A stretch of DNA of 64,000 nucleotides from Sabulicella rubraurantiaca. Its GTDB lineage: Bacteria > Pseudomonadota > Alphaproteobacteria > Acetobacterales > Acetobacteraceae. The notes beneath the pieces were generated by a model. It was not told the origin of the DNA. It searched no databases and saw nothing but the letters and a program-made list of their open reading frames with translations. The DNA lies in NCBI RefSeq assembly GCF_017355885.1, contig NZ_JAFEUU010000003.1, positions 310,001 to 374,000 on the forward strand, given 5' to 3'. The position numbers and the translations under genes were made by a program. Below are positions 26,230 to 35,399 of the stretch, piece by piece (position 1 is the stretch's first letter; each line of letters starts with the position of its first letter).

Positions 26230-26853
26230 ATGCGCCGCCGCTCCATCACCCTTGGCCTTCTCACGATTCCCTTCGTGACCGGCTGCCGGTCCTGGGACAT
26301 CGAGGAGACGACGACTGCGAACGGTGTGGTCGAGACGATCGACCCGCGCTCGCGGGAATTGCTGCTGCGCGGCGCGGGCGGCGCGCAGTCGGGTCCGCTG
26401 CTGAGCATGGTGGTCGGGCAGCGCGTGCAGAACATCGAGCGCGTCAGGCCCGGCGACCGGGTCAACGTCACCTATTACCAGGGGCTGATGGCGCGCATGG
26501 CGCGCCCACTCTCCTCCGCCCCCACGCCCGGCGGCGTCATGGCCCTTGACCGCACCGCGGCCACGGCGCCGCGGCCTGGCGGAGAGGCCACCCGCGTCCT
26601 CAGCGGCCGGATCACGGTCACCAATGTGGACCCGGCCACGAACACGATCTCCTTCCTGGGGCCGAACGGCGTGCCGCGCACGGTGACCGTCCAGAACCCC
26701 GAGGTGCAGGCGATGGTCCGATCGCTCCGGCGGGGTGACCAGGTGGACGTCGTGTACGAGGAAGCCCTGGCGATCGCCGTGGAGCCGATGCGGCAGGTCC
26801 GAGCGGAGCCTGTTGGCGGCGCGGTCGGGACCGCAAATTCCGGAGGTTATTGA
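26230..26853 (+). CDS. Lipoprotein with two tandem beta modules
   Basis: 207 residues from the ATG at 26230, preceded by AAAGGAGGA. Signal peptide with lipobox VTGC (Cys19). The mature protein holds two similar modules of about 60 residues: one from about 33 (ANGVVETIDPRSRELLLRG to VRPGDRVNVTYYQGLMA) and one from about 132 (GRITVTNVDPATNTISFLG to LRRGDQVDVVYEEALAI). Each has the form V..VD...T..I...G, then V.N, then +GD.V.V.Y. They are joined by a Pro/Ala-rich linker. It resembles small beta-barrel, OB-like periplasmic domains, but I do not recognise a named family with certainty. An OmpA-family gene follows 66 bases later and may share the transcript. Confidence 0.78.
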   Translation: MRRRSITLGLLTIPFVTGCRSWDIEETTTANGVVETIDPRSRELLLRGAGGAQSGPLLSMVVGQRVQNIERVRPGDRVNVTYYQGLMARMARPLSSAPTPGGVMALDRTAATAPRPGGEATRVLSGRITVTNVDPATNTISFLGPNGVPRTVTVQNPEVQAMVRSLRRGDQVDVVYEEALAIAVEPMRQVRAEPVGGAVGTANSGGY

Positions 26854-26919
26854 TAGGCTTTCGTTGCCCGGCCGGGGGTCCCCAGAGCCATTGTTGAAGC
26901 CTCTTGCTGGAGTTGGAAG

Positions 26920-28095
26920 ATGAAGAACTGGAAGGGCCTTCTCCTGGCCACGGTGGCGGTTGGCGGCTTGCCTCTCGCCGCACACGCTCAGACAGGCCAG
27001 GACCGCGGCTTCCTTGGTGCCTGGACACCGACCGCGACGCGCAACGTCGTGTCCGGCCTGTATATTGGCGGCGCCTTGGGCGCCAACTGGATGGAACAGC
27101 AGGGTCTGAGTGCCGGATCCATCAGTGGCGTCAGCCCCTTCCAGAGCCCGAACGGCCGCATCAACTACAATACCGGATGGGTCGGCTTGGGGAGCATAGG
27201 GTGGGGTCTCGGCAACGGGCTGCGCTTCGAGTTGGAGGGCAATTACCGCGAGAACGAGGTCGACAGCGTCAAGGGCTTCGGCTTCCAGACCGGCTTCAAC
27301 CGCGCGGGCGGCTTCCAGCGCACCTACGGCATCATGGCTAACGTCTTCTACGACTTCAACATTCCCGCCTTTCCCTGGGTCACCCCCTATGTCGGCGCCG
27401 GCATCGGCGGCGCGTGGCAGGAAATGCGGAATGTGCGGTTCGTGAACCCGGCGCAGGGCAATCGTGCCGTCAACATCAACGGCTCCTCGAGCAACTTCGC
27501 CTACCAGGCGATGGGCGGCGTGGCCTTCAACATCCTTTCGGTGCCTGGCCTCGCAACCACGCTGGAGTACCGTTACTTCGCGACGCTCGAGAATGATTTC
27601 GGCGCTGTCGGCCGTGGCGGGCCGCCATTCGGCAATGCGGGCGGCCGCATCGAGACCGACAACCACAACCACTCGGTTCTGGTTGGCCTGCGCTACGCCT
27701 TCAACCAGCCGCGTCCGGCGCCGGTCGCCGCCGTCGCGCCCGCCCCGGCCCCGGTTCCGGCCCCGGCGCGCACCTACTTGGTGTTCTTTGATTGGGATCG
27801 CGCCGATCTGACCGACCGCGCTCGCCAGATCATCAGCGACGCGGCGCAGAACTCGCGCCGGGTGCAGTCCACCCGGATCGAGGTCTCGGGCCACGCTGAC
27901 CGCTCCGGCACGCCGCAGTACAACCAGCGCCTGTCCGAGCGCCGCGCCGAGGCGGTGGCGGCGGAGCTGGTCCGCAACGGCGTGTCGCGGGGCGAGATCA
28001 CGGTGCAGGCCTTTGGCGAGAGCCGCCCGCTGGTCCCGACGGCTGACGGCGTGCGCGAGCCGCAGAACCGCCGCGTGGAGATCGTCCTGCGGTGA
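26920..28095 (+). CDS. OmpA-family outer-membrane protein
   Basis: 391 residues. Signal peptide cleaved near LAAHAQ (about 23). An eight-strand-like barrel domain (about 45-262) shows LYIGGALGANWMEQQ, FELEGNYREN, VTPYVGAGIGGAWQ and a final HSVLVGLRYAF. A Pro/Ala hinge (APAPAPVPAPA, about 270-282) leads to the OmpA C-terminal peptidoglycan-binding domain with FFDWDRADLT, VSGHADRSGTPQYNQRLSER, and NRRVEI. The Asp/Arg pair of the domain (SGHAD and LSERRA) is present. It should tether the outer membrane to peptidoglycan. The ribosome-binding site is weak (TTGGAAG). A hairpin 50-95 bases after the stop may end the message. Confidence 0.93.
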   Translation: MKNWKGLLLATVAVGGLPLAAHAQTGQDRGFLGAWTPTATRNVVSGLYIGGALGANWMEQQGLSAGSISGVSPFQSPNGRINYNTGWVGLGSIGWGLGNGLRFELEGNYRENEVDSVKGFGFQTGFNRAGGFQRTYGIMANVFYDFNIPAFPWVTPYVGAGIGGAWQEMRNVRFVNPAQGNRAVNINGSSSNFAYQAMGGVAFNILSVPGLATTLEYRYFATLENDFGAVGRGGPPFGNAGGRIETDNHNHSVLVGLRYAFNQPRPAPVAAVAPAPAPVPAPARTYLVFFDWDRADLTDRARQIISDAAQNSRRVQSTRIEVSGHADRSGTPQYNQRLSERRAEAVAAELVRNGVSRGEITVQAFGESRPLVPTADGVREPQNRRVEIVLR

Positions 28096-28629
28096 TGTGA
28101 ACACGGTCCGGACCAGGGCCGAGCGTTCCGGTTGTGGCTAAAGAGGGCGGGAGACCGAAGCGGCCGAGTGGCGCCGAATGGGAACCCGCCCCATCATTTC
28201 AGAGCCATCGTCCTGCAAAGCGCAGGGGTGACGTGAAAGGCCCTTCGCCTCGTCGCCATGCTCATCAATAGACCGGAGTGCGCGGTGTCGGGGCAGATGC
28301 GTCCCGCCGCTTGGAAGCAGCTGTCTGAAATCGCGCTCCTGGAGATACGATCCTGGCGGGAGACAGGACAGTCACTTCCGCATGACCAAAACCAGAAGCG
28401 CCTCCGTCGCCTGCGCGGAGGGCGCGAAGTGCATGCTTGAGGCGGTGCGTCCCTGAGCGGCGGTCGCCAAGCAACCGTCCTTTGGGCTCGCCCGCCATCG
28501 AAGGACCTGGACCCTAACGGGCGTCCGGCTTCTCCCGCTACATCACCGCCGGATCAGGGCCGCCGCAATTGACGCGACCCTGCTCTTTGGGGAGAGCTTG
28601 CAGCCACCACGCAAACGGTTCGGCACGAC
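28096..28629. other. Intergenic, 534 bp
   Basis: It lies between the OmpA-family gene and the antiporter gene, both on the plus strand. It contains an inverted repeat GGGCGGG (28145-28151) and CCCGCCC (28185-28191) with a 33-base loop, followed by CATCATTTC; this may end the upstream message or be part of a structured RNA. No tRNA fold or credible coding region was recognised. The antiporter promoter should be in the right part. Confidence 0.45.
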
Positions 28630-30213
28630 ATGCAGCCCCTGGAACTCTTTGAACTGGTCGTCGGCATGTTCCTGGCGGTGCTGGTGCTGCATTACGCGGC
28701 GCATCGCCTGCGGCTTCCGCCGGCGGTCGCGCTTCTGGTGGGCGGCGGCGCGCTGGCATTCGTCCCGGGGCTGCCGACGGTAGAGCTCGATCCGGAACTG
28801 GTGCTTGTCATCTTCTTGCCCCCGCTGCTGATGGATGGCGCCTGGTTCACGGCGCTGGCACCCTTCCGCCGGCATCTCGGCGGCATCGCCTCGCTCGCGG
28901 TCGGGGCGGTGGTGTTCACGGCGGCCATCGTCGCGGTCGTCGCGAAGCTGATCCTGCCGGACCTGCCATGGGCGGCCTGCGTCGCGCTGGGCGCCATCGT
29001 CTCGCCCCCGGACGCCATTTCGGCCCGAGCGGTCCTGCAGCGCGTGAAGCTGCCGCGCCGGCTCGACACCCTGTTGGAAGGCGAAAGCCTCCTCAACGAC
29101 GCGACCGGGCTCGTGCTGTTCCGCTTCGCAGTGGCCGCAGCCCTCACCGGGACGTTCAGCCTCGGCGAGGCCATCGGCAGCTTCGCCGTTCTGGTGGTCG
29201 GCGGGATCGCGGTGGGCGGCGCGATCGGGGCGGTCTGGGTCCTGCTGCTGCGCCGGCTCGGCGACGACCACCTGATGATCGCCGCCTCGATGCTGGTGTG
29301 CTGGGCCAGCTATATCGCCGGCGAGATGCTGCACGTGTCCGGCGTCATCGCGACGGTGACGGCGGGCCTCGTCTGCGGCTGGTATCAGCACGTCGTCCTG
29401 ACGGCCAGCGTCCGCATCCGTGCCCTCGCCTTCTGGCAGGGGATGATCTTTCTTCTCGAGGCGGCGGTGTTCATCCTGATCGGCCTGTCGCTGCGCGGAG
29501 TGCTCGACCGCGTCGGCGGAATCGGCGTGGTGCTGGAGGACATGGCCTGGTCGGTCGCGGCGGTGATCGTGGCCGTCACAGTCGCCCGCTTCGCCTGGGT
29601 CTTCGGGTCGGATGCCATCCTCGGGCTGCTGAACAGGGCCGGATGGCGCAGGGTGGAGCCCCTCGGCCCGCGGGCCGCGAGCGTCATGAGCTGGGCGGGG
29701 ATGAGCGGCGTGGTGACGCTGGCTGTGGCACTGACCCTGCCCGAGACGATGCCGGGACGCGACCTGATGCTGGTGACGGCCTTTGCCGTGATCCTGGTGA
29801 CGGTGCTCGTGCAAGGCACGACGCTGGGTCTCGTCATCCGCCTTGCTGGTCTCCGGGAGGATCATCGCAGCAAGCCGCCCCTCGACCTCTTCGCCGCCGA
29901 GGTCGCCATGCTCAAGGCGCAATTCGCGGAGGTGCAGCGGCTCGCCTATGACGCCGACGGCTCGCTCCTCCACCCACGCCTGCTCGAAAGCTACCGGCGG
30001 CGGGCAACGCTCTCGGCGGAGTATGTCGAGAGCCCGGAGGAACGCAGCCGCAGCATCGTCGCCCATTACGACGTTATCCTCGCCGCCGTCGCGGCTGGAC
30101 GGGCCGAGCTTGTCCGCCTCCACCGGGCACGGCAGATCGACGATGAAACGCTCCATGACCTGGAGCATGACCTCGACCTCGAGGAACTTGTGGCGCTCGC
30201 CGCCAAGGGCTGA
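28630..30213 (+). CDS. CPA1-family Na+/H+ antiporter
   Basis: 527 residues with 12 or so membrane helices in the first 410 residues. Family motifs: VIFLPPLLMDGAWF, ALGAIVSPPDAISARAVLQ, and the ion-binding ND motif in LEGESLLNDATGLVLF (around 152-167), followed by WAGMSGVVTLAVALTLPE at about 356-373. The C-terminal 110 residues (from about HRSKPPLDLF) are soluble and Glu/Arg-rich, typical of the regulatory tail. It exchanges cytoplasmic Na+ or K+ for protons across the inner membrane. No good ribosome-binding site precedes the ATG. Transcription probably ends at the strong hairpin at 30231-30263. Confidence 0.92.
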   Translation: MQPLELFELVVGMFLAVLVLHYAAHRLRLPPAVALLVGGGALAFVPGLPTVELDPELVLVIFLPPLLMDGAWFTALAPFRRHLGGIASLAVGAVVFTAAIVAVVAKLILPDLPWAACVALGAIVSPPDAISARAVLQRVKLPRRLDTLLEGESLLNDATGLVLFRFAVAAALTGTFSLGEAIGSFAVLVVGGIAVGGAIGAVWVLLLRRLGDDHLMIAASMLVCWASYIAGEMLHVSGVIATVTAGLVCGWYQHVVLTASVRIRALAFWQGMIFLLEAAVFILIGLSLRGVLDRVGGIGVVLEDMAWSVAAVIVAVTVARFAWVFGSDAILGLLNRAGWRRVEPLGPRAASVMSWAGMSGVVTLAVALTLPETMPGRDLMLVTAFAVILVTVLVQGTTLGLVIRLAGLREDHRSKPPLDLFAAEVAMLKAQFAEVQRLAYDADGSLLHPRLLESYRRRATLSAEYVESPEERSRSIVAHYDVILAAVAAGRAELVRLHRARQIDDETLHDLEHDLDLEELVALAAKG

Positions 30214-30230
30214 CCAGCGGCGCTTGCATA

Positions 30231-30263
30231 CGATGGCCGAGCCGCGCAAAGGCTCGGCCATCG
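30231..30263. terminator. Bidirectional intrinsic terminator
   Basis: A perfect 13-bp stem, CGATGGCCGAGCC paired with GGCTCGGCCATCG, around the loop GCGCAAA, exactly between the convergent antiporter (ends 30213) and RND permease (ends 30279) genes. The T-tract is poor on both strands, as is usual in GC-rich genomes. Confidence 0.82.
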
Positions 30264-30278
30264 GCTTTACAGCCCCCT

Positions 30279-33200
30279 TCAATGCGCTCCCGCGGAAGGA
30301 CCGGCGGCGGAGGGCAGGGGCTGGACTTCCGTGTCGCCGGCCCCACGTCCCGCGAGCGCCCTCGCCACGACATAGAAGACCGGCGTGAAGACTAGGCCGA
30401 ACAGCGTCACGCCCAGCATGCCGTAGAACACCGCGACGCCCAGGCTCTGCCGCAGCTCGGCGCCCGCGCCCTGGGCGATGGTGAGCGGCAGGACGCCCAG
30501 GATGAAGGCGAGGCTGGTCATCAGGATCGGGCGCAGCCGGGTGCGCGCCGCCGCCACGGCCGCCTCCCACCGCGTCGCGCCATCCTCCTCGGCGACGCGG
30601 GCGAACTCCACGATCAGGATCGCGTTCTTCGCCGCCAGGCCCACCAGCACCACGAGGCCCACCTGCACGAGCACGTTGTTGTCGAGCCCCGCATGCTGCA
30701 CACCCAGCAGCGCGGCAAGCACCGACATCGGCGCGATCAGCACGACCGCCACCGGCAGCAGCCAGCTTTCATACATCGCCGCCAGCACCAGGAAGACGAA
30801 TACGATGGCGAGACCGAAGGCGATGGGCGCTGTGTTGCCGGCGATGCGCTCCTGCAGCGCAAGCTCCGTCCACTCGAAGCCGAAGCCCTCCGGCAGGGCA
30901 GTCCGAAGCGCAGCCTCGACCGCTTCGATGGCCTGGCCGGTCGAGATTCCGGGCAGCGCCGTCCCCTGCAGCTCGGCCGCCGGGAACAGGTTGTAGCGCG
31001 GCACGCGGAAGGGTCCCGACGTCTCGTGGAAGGTGGCGACACTCCCCAGCGGCACCACGCCGCCATCCTGGGTGCGGGTGCGGAGCCGGGCGATGTCCTC
31101 CACCGACATGCGGTGACTCATGTCTGCCTGTGCTGTCACCCGCCAGGTGCGTCCCAGGAGGTTGAAGTCGTTCACGAAGGCGGAGCCGAGATAGACCCCC
31201 ATCGCCTCGTGCACGCGGGAGATCGGGACGCCCAGCATCTCGGCACGCGCGCGGTCCACCTCGGCACGGATCTGCGGCGTCGCGGTGTTGAACAGGCTGA
31301 AGGCGAAGGCGATGCCTGGTGTCTGGTTGACCGCCGCCAGCGCGGCCTGGGTGGCGGCCTCGAGTTCCTGTGGCCCACGGCCGGCGCGGTCCTGGATCAT
31401 CAGCTTGAAGCCTCCGCCCGTGCCAATACCGGGCACGGGGGGTGGCGGCAGGACCAGCACCAGCGCGTCGTCATCGCCCATCAGCCGGCCCTGGAGGTCA
31501 CGCAGGATGCCCTCGCCGGTCAGGCCGAGGCGCTGGCGCTCGGCGAAGGACTTCAGGCTGGCGAAGACCACGCCGGTATTGGGCGCGTTGGTGAAGGTGG
31601 CGCCGTCGAAGCCGACGAAGGCCACCGCGCTCTCCACTCCCGGCGTCGCCATGATCGCGTCCGAGGCGCGGCGGATCACCGCGTCGGTGCGGCTGAGGCT
31701 GGCACCCGGGGGAAGCTGGAAGGCAGCGATGAAGTAGCCGCGATCCAGCGGCGGGATCAGCCCCGTCGGCGTGGTCAGCACGGAACGCCCCGTCAGCACC
31801 AGCAGCCCGGCATAGAGGATGAGCAGGATGAGCGGTAGCCGCACCAGCCGACGCGTCATCCCGCCATACCCCATGGAGAGCGCGTCGAAGAGGCGGTTGA
31901 AGCCACGGAAGAACAGGCGCAGCGGCGCGCCCAGGCGCGACGGCGTCCCATGCCCGTGCGGCTTGAGGAGCCGCGCGGCGAGGGCGGGCGAGAGGGTCAG
32001 CGACACCACCGCCGACAGCACGGTGGCGACCGAGATGGTGACGGCGAATTGCTTGTAGAAGCTGCCGGCGATGCCGGTGATGAAGGCAGTCGGCACGAAG
32101 ACCGCCACCAGCACCAGCGCGATGGCGATCAGCGCGAAACCCACCTCGTCCATGGTCCGCCGCGCTGCCTCCAGAGGGGGCAGTCCTTCGGCCATGTGGC
32201 GCTCGGCATTCTCCACCACCACGATCGCATCGTCCACGACGATGCCAATGGCGAGGATCAGGCCGAACATGGTCAGCGAGTTCAGCGTGAAGCCCAGCGC
32301 CAGCAGCACGGCGAAGGTGCCGATGATGGAGACGGGAATGGCCAGAAGCGGGATCACCGCCGCCCGCCAGTTCTGCAGGAAGAGCACGACCACCAGCACC
32401 ACCAGCACCACTGCCTCGGCGAAGGTGTGGACCACGGCCTCCATGCTCTGCGCGACGAAGCGCGTGGGATCGTACACGACGCTCCAGCCAATGCCGGCGG
32501 GGAAGGTGCCGGCCGCCTCCTCCATGGTCTGACGCACCGCGGCCGCGGTCTGCAGCGCATTGGAGCCGGGGCGCTGGAAGATGACGATCGCGGTGGCGAC
32601 CTGGTTGTTCAGCAGCGCGTTCACGGTGTAGTCGGCCGCGCCCACCTCCACCCGCGCCACGTCGCGCAGCCGCACGGGCTGGCCGCCCGCGCCCGTAGCC
32701 ACGACCTGCTCCTCGAACTGCTCAGGCGTGGCCAGGCGGCCCAGGGTTTGGACGCTCACCTCGAAGGCGCCGGCCTCCTCGGCGCGGGGCGCCTGGCCGA
32801 TCGCGCCGGCCGCGACCTGGGCGTTGGAGCGGCGCAGCGCCTCCACCACCTCGCCGGGGGAAAGACCCCGCGCCGCCACCCGGTCGGGATCGAGCCAGAT
32901 TCGCATGGCGTAGTCGCGCCCGCCGAAGACCTGCGCATCGCCCACGCCGTCCAGCCGGGCCAACCGGTCCTTGATGGCGATGGTCGCGAAGTTGGAGACG
33001 TATTCGGGCGAACGGCTGCCATCCGGCGAGGTGAGGTGCACGACCATCAGCAGGTCGGGCGACGCCTTGCGGACGGTGATGCCCAGGCGGCGCACATCCT
33101 CGGGCAGGCGCGGCTCCGCGATGGCGACGCGGTTCTGCACCAGCACCTGCGCCTGGTCGATGTCGGTGCCCTGCCGGAAGACGACGCTGACGTTCAGCCG

Positions 33201-33464
33201 CCCGTCGCCGGTGGCCTGGGAGGTGAGGTAGAGCATGCCCTCCACCCCGTTCACCTCCTGCTCGATGGGACCGGCCACGGTGGCGGCAATCGTCTCGGCC
33301 GAGGCGCCGGGATAGAGCGCCGTCACCTGCACGGTGGGCGGCGCGATCTCGGGATATTCCGAGATGGGCAGGTGCAGCGCGGCGATGGCGCCGACCAGGG
33401 TGATGGCGATCGACAGAACCGCCGCGAAGACGGGCCGGTCGATGAAGAAGCGGGCGAGCCGCAT
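30279..33464 (-). CDS. RND multidrug efflux permease (HAE1 family)
   Basis: 1061 residues, the usual length for AcrB/MexF-type pumps. N-terminus MRLARFFIDRPVFAAVLSIA; periplasmic porter segments (EQEVNGVEGMLYLTSQATGD, GLSPGEVVEALRRSNAQVAA); the proton-relay aspartates in helix 4 (GIVVDDAIVVVENAERHMAE, around 400-420); C-terminal GLAAKNAILIVEFA. It forms a homotrimer in the inner membrane and, with the adaptor encoded 30 bp upstream, exports drugs or metabolites using the proton gradient. No outer-membrane factor gene is present in the window, so a TolC-like channel must be encoded elsewhere. It is probably repressed by the divergent TetR gene at 34815. Confidence 0.95.
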   Translation of the reverse strand: MRLARFFIDRPVFAAVLSIAITLVGAIAALHLPISEYPEIAPPTVQVTALYPGASAETIAATVAGPIEQEVNGVEGMLYLTSQATGDGRLNVSVVFRQGTDIDQAQVLVQNRVAIAEPRLPEDVRRLGITVRKASPDLLMVVHLTSPDGSRSPEYVSNFATIAIKDRLARLDGVGDAQVFGGRDYAMRIWLDPDRVAARGLSPGEVVEALRRSNAQVAAGAIGQAPRAEEAGAFEVSVQTLGRLATPEQFEEQVVATGAGGQPVRLRDVARVEVGAADYTVNALLNNQVATAIVIFQRPGSNALQTAAAVRQTMEEAAGTFPAGIGWSVVYDPTRFVAQSMEAVVHTFAEAVVLVVLVVVLFLQNWRAAVIPLLAIPVSIIGTFAVLLALGFTLNSLTMFGLILAIGIVVDDAIVVVENAERHMAEGLPPLEAARRTMDEVGFALIAIALVLVAVFVPTAFITGIAGSFYKQFAVTISVATVLSAVVSLTLSPALAARLLKPHGHGTPSRLGAPLRLFFRGFNRLFDALSMGYGGMTRRLVRLPLILLILYAGLLVLTGRSVLTTPTGLIPPLDRGYFIAAFQLPPGASLSRTDAVIRRASDAIMATPGVESAVAFVGFDGATFTNAPNTGVVFASLKSFAERQRLGLTGEGILRDLQGRLMGDDDALVLVLPPPPVPGIGTGGGFKLMIQDRAGRGPQELEAATQAALAAVNQTPGIAFAFSLFNTATPQIRAEVDRARAEMLGVPISRVHEAMGVYLGSAFVNDFNLLGRTWRVTAQADMSHRMSVEDIARLRTRTQDGGVVPLGSVATFHETSGPFRVPRYNLFPAAELQGTALPGISTGQAIEAVEAALRTALPEGFGFEWTELALQERIAGNTAPIAFGLAIVFVFLVLAAMYESWLLPVAVVLIAPMSVLAALLGVQHAGLDNNVLVQVGLVVLVGLAAKNAILIVEFARVAEEDGATRWEAAVAAARTRLRPILMTSLAFILGVLPLTIAQGAGAELRQSLGVAVFYGMLGVTLFGLVFTPVFYVVARALAGRGAGDTEVQPLPSAAGPSAGAH

Positions 33465-33494
33465 GGGAGGAAGCCTTGTGCCGGAGGGGTGGCG

Positions 33495-34679
33495 TTACTG
33501 CGCGGAGGCGAGCGGGCTTTGCCCGATGCGCCCCTGCTGGGCGGTGACGCGGGTGCCCGGTCGGGCGCGGTGCAGCCCGCCGACGATCACCCGGTCCTCC
33601 GGCGAGAGGCCGGAACGCACGACGCGCAGCCCATCCACCAATGGGCCGAGCTGCACCGGGCGCGGCGCGACGGTGCCGTCCGGGGTGACGGTCAGCACCG
33701 CCCGGCCGGCCTGGTCCGCCACCACGGCGGCGTCGGGAACCATCAAGGCCTCCTCCTCGGTCACGAAGAGGCGGAGCCGGGCGAAGCCGCCCGGTGTCAG
33801 CAGGAGCGCGGGGTTGGGCACGACGGCACGGGCGCGGATCGTACCGCTCCGCCCCTCGAAGGCGCTGTCCACGAAGTCGAGCCGGCCTTCGTGGGAGAAA
33901 TCCGCCTCGTCCAGCAGGCGCAGGCGGACGGGCGCCCCGGAGGCGTCGCGCATCCCGCCGCGCGCGGCCCGGGCGTAGCGGAGGTACTGCGCCTCGCTGG
34001 CGTCGAACACGGCGTAGACCGGGTCCGTCGCCAGAAGCGTGGTCATCAGCGTGGCGCCGGCCTGCACGAGGTTGCCCGCATCCACGCGCCGGTCGCTGAC
34101 ACGGCCGGCGCGCGGCGCGCGGATCTCCGACCATTCCAGCTCCAGCTCGGCCTGGCGCAGGGCGGCGCGGGCGGCGGCGAGGCTGCCCTGCGCCTCGCGC
34201 ACCGCCGAGCGGCGCGTGTCCAACTCGGATTCCGGTGCGATGCGCTGCTGCGCGAGCGGCGCATAGCGCGCCAGCTGTTGCTCGGCCAGGAGGAGGCGGG
34301 CCTCGGTGCGCGCCAGTTCCGCCCGGGCGCTGTCCACGGCGATCTGGAAGGGGCGGCGGTCGAGCGTGAAGAGCAGGTCACCGGGACGCACCAGGGCACC
34401 GTCGCGGAAATGCACCTCCGTGACCTGTCCCGAGACCCGGGGCCGCACCTCGACCCGGGCGGAGGGTTCGATGCGGGCCGTGTGCTCGTCCCATTGCGCC
34501 ACGGACCGGGCGAGCGGGGCGGCGACGGTCACCGGAGGGGCGGGCGGGGCGGTCTGCGCCACGGCCGGGCCGGCGGCGGAAATCGCGAGGGCGATGCCTG
34601 CGGCCTGTGCGGGCAAGGTTCGGCGGAGCCAGGAAAGCCAAGGATTTTCAAAGAACTGTTGCGGTTCGCCCTTGCGCAT
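33495..34679 (-). CDS. RND efflux periplasmic adaptor (membrane fusion protein)
   Basis: 394 residues. Signal segment ending SAAGPAVAQ (about 30-42), then the adaptor plan: HTARIEPSARVEVRPRVSGQ, lipoyl half VTEVHFRDGALVRPGDLLFT, coiled-coil hairpin (about 110-185, ARLLLAEQQLARYAPLAQQ), returning lipoyl half RAPRAGRVSDRRVDAGNLVQ, and beta-barrel and membrane-proximal domains. It bridges the permease encoded 30 bp downstream and an outer-membrane channel. Its start codon lies about 30 bp from a bipartite operator shared with the divergent TetR gene, so the pump operon is most likely derepressed by a ligand of that regulator. Confidence 0.94.
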   Translation of the reverse strand: MRKGEPQQFFENPWLSWLRRTLPAQAAGIALAISAAGPAVAQTAPPAPPVTVAAPLARSVAQWDEHTARIEPSARVEVRPRVSGQVTEVHFRDGALVRPGDLLFTLDRRPFQIAVDSARAELARTEARLLLAEQQLARYAPLAQQRIAPESELDTRRSAVREAQGSLAAARAALRQAELELEWSEIRAPRAGRVSDRRVDAGNLVQAGATLMTTLLATDPVYAVFDASEAQYLRYARAARGGMRDASGAPVRLRLLDEADFSHEGRLDFVDSAFEGRSGTIRARAVVPNPALLLTPGGFARLRLFVTEEEALMVPDAAVVADQAGRAVLTVTPDGTVAPRPVQLGPLVDGLRVVRSGLSPEDRVIVGGLHRARPGTRVTAQQGRIGQSPLASAQ

Positions 34680-34709
34680 GGCGGGGGTCCTGACCTATTT
34701 CTCGGCACG

Positions 34710-34760
34710 GATGATACCGACCGGTTCGTCCCTCATAGTAAGTGACCGGTCAGTATCATC
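34710..34760. promoter_or_regulatory. Bipartite TetR-type operator between RND operon and tetR
   Basis: The left arm GATGATACCGACCGGTT (34710-34726) and right arm GACCGGTCAGTATCATC (34744-34760) are inverted copies with 15 of 17 positions matching, separated by 17 bp. The right arm itself contains a perfect 10-bp palindrome, TGACCGGTCA. The pair sits in the short divergent promoter region, so one TetR could control both directions. Confidence 0.85.
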
Positions 34761-34814
34761 AAGAGGCGATTTTGTGACGCTCACGGAATCATGGCGGGCG
34801 TGGAGGACGGAAGG

Positions 34815-35399
34815 ATGTCGAGCGCCAACGCCGACCGGCCCAAGGCGGCCCAGCGAATCCAGAGCGCGGCGAAGGATCTGTTTCACCGTCAGGGCATTCG
34901 GGCCACGGGCGTCGAAGAGGTCTGCCGCGTCGCAGAGGCCACCAAGATGAGCCTCTACCGCAGCTATCCCAGCAAGGATGCGCTGGTGGCGGCGATCCTG
35001 GAGGAGGACGCGGCGGCCTACGAGGTCTGGTTCGCTGAGGCGACTGCGGGCGTCTCCGACCCGGCCGGCAAGCTTCATGCCTTGACGGAGGCCGTGGCCC
35101 GCAAGCTCGGCGCGCCGGAGTATCGCGGTTGCCCGCTGCTGCTGGCCCAATCCGAGTTCCCCGACCCGGAGCACCCGACCCATCAGCTCGTTGCCGCGCA
35201 TAAGCGCCGCATGCGCGACGGGTTTGCGCGCCTGGCGGAAGAGGCTGGCGCACGCGACCCAGCCCTGCTGGGTGACGCCCTCGCCCTGCTGATCGACGGT
35301 GCTTGGTCCAGCCTACCCTATCTGGGCGCTGAGCGCGCTGCTGCCGTGTTGCGCGCCACTTCCGGCACCGTGCTGCGCGACGCCCTGCCGCCGCGCTGA
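34815..35399 (+). CDS. TetR-family repressor of the divergent RND operon
   Basis: 194 residues from the ATG at 34815, chosen over the ATG at 34791 because GGAGG lies 8 bases upstream. The N-terminal HTH (about 12-58) reads RIQSAAKDLFHRQGIRATGV, VCRVAEATKMSLYRSYPSKD. The remainder is helical with RGCPLLLAQSEFPDPEHP, a pattern of the TetR_C subgroup that often controls efflux. It is divergent from the RND adaptor gene, with a 17+17 inverted repeat between them, so autoregulation and repression of the pump are likely. The inducer is unknown. Confidence 0.92.
   Translation: MSSANADRPKAAQRIQSAAKDLFHRQGIRATGVEEVCRVAEATKMSLYRSYPSKDALVAAILEEDAAAYEVWFAEATAGVSDPAGKLHALTEAVARKLGAPEYRGCPLLLAQSEFPDPEHPTHQLVAAHKRRMRDGFARLAEEAGARDPALLGDALALLIDGAWSSLPYLGAERAAAVLRATSGTVLRDALPPR

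Noticed and set aside
26047-28104. A 685-codon minus-strand open frame opposite the lipoprotein and OmpA genes
   Set aside because: Both plus-strand genes have signal peptides, ribosome-binding sites and family motifs.
31950-34745. A 931-codon plus-strand open frame opposite the RND genes
   Set aside because: The opposite strand encodes a complete RND pump and adaptor; the antisense product has no recognisable domain.
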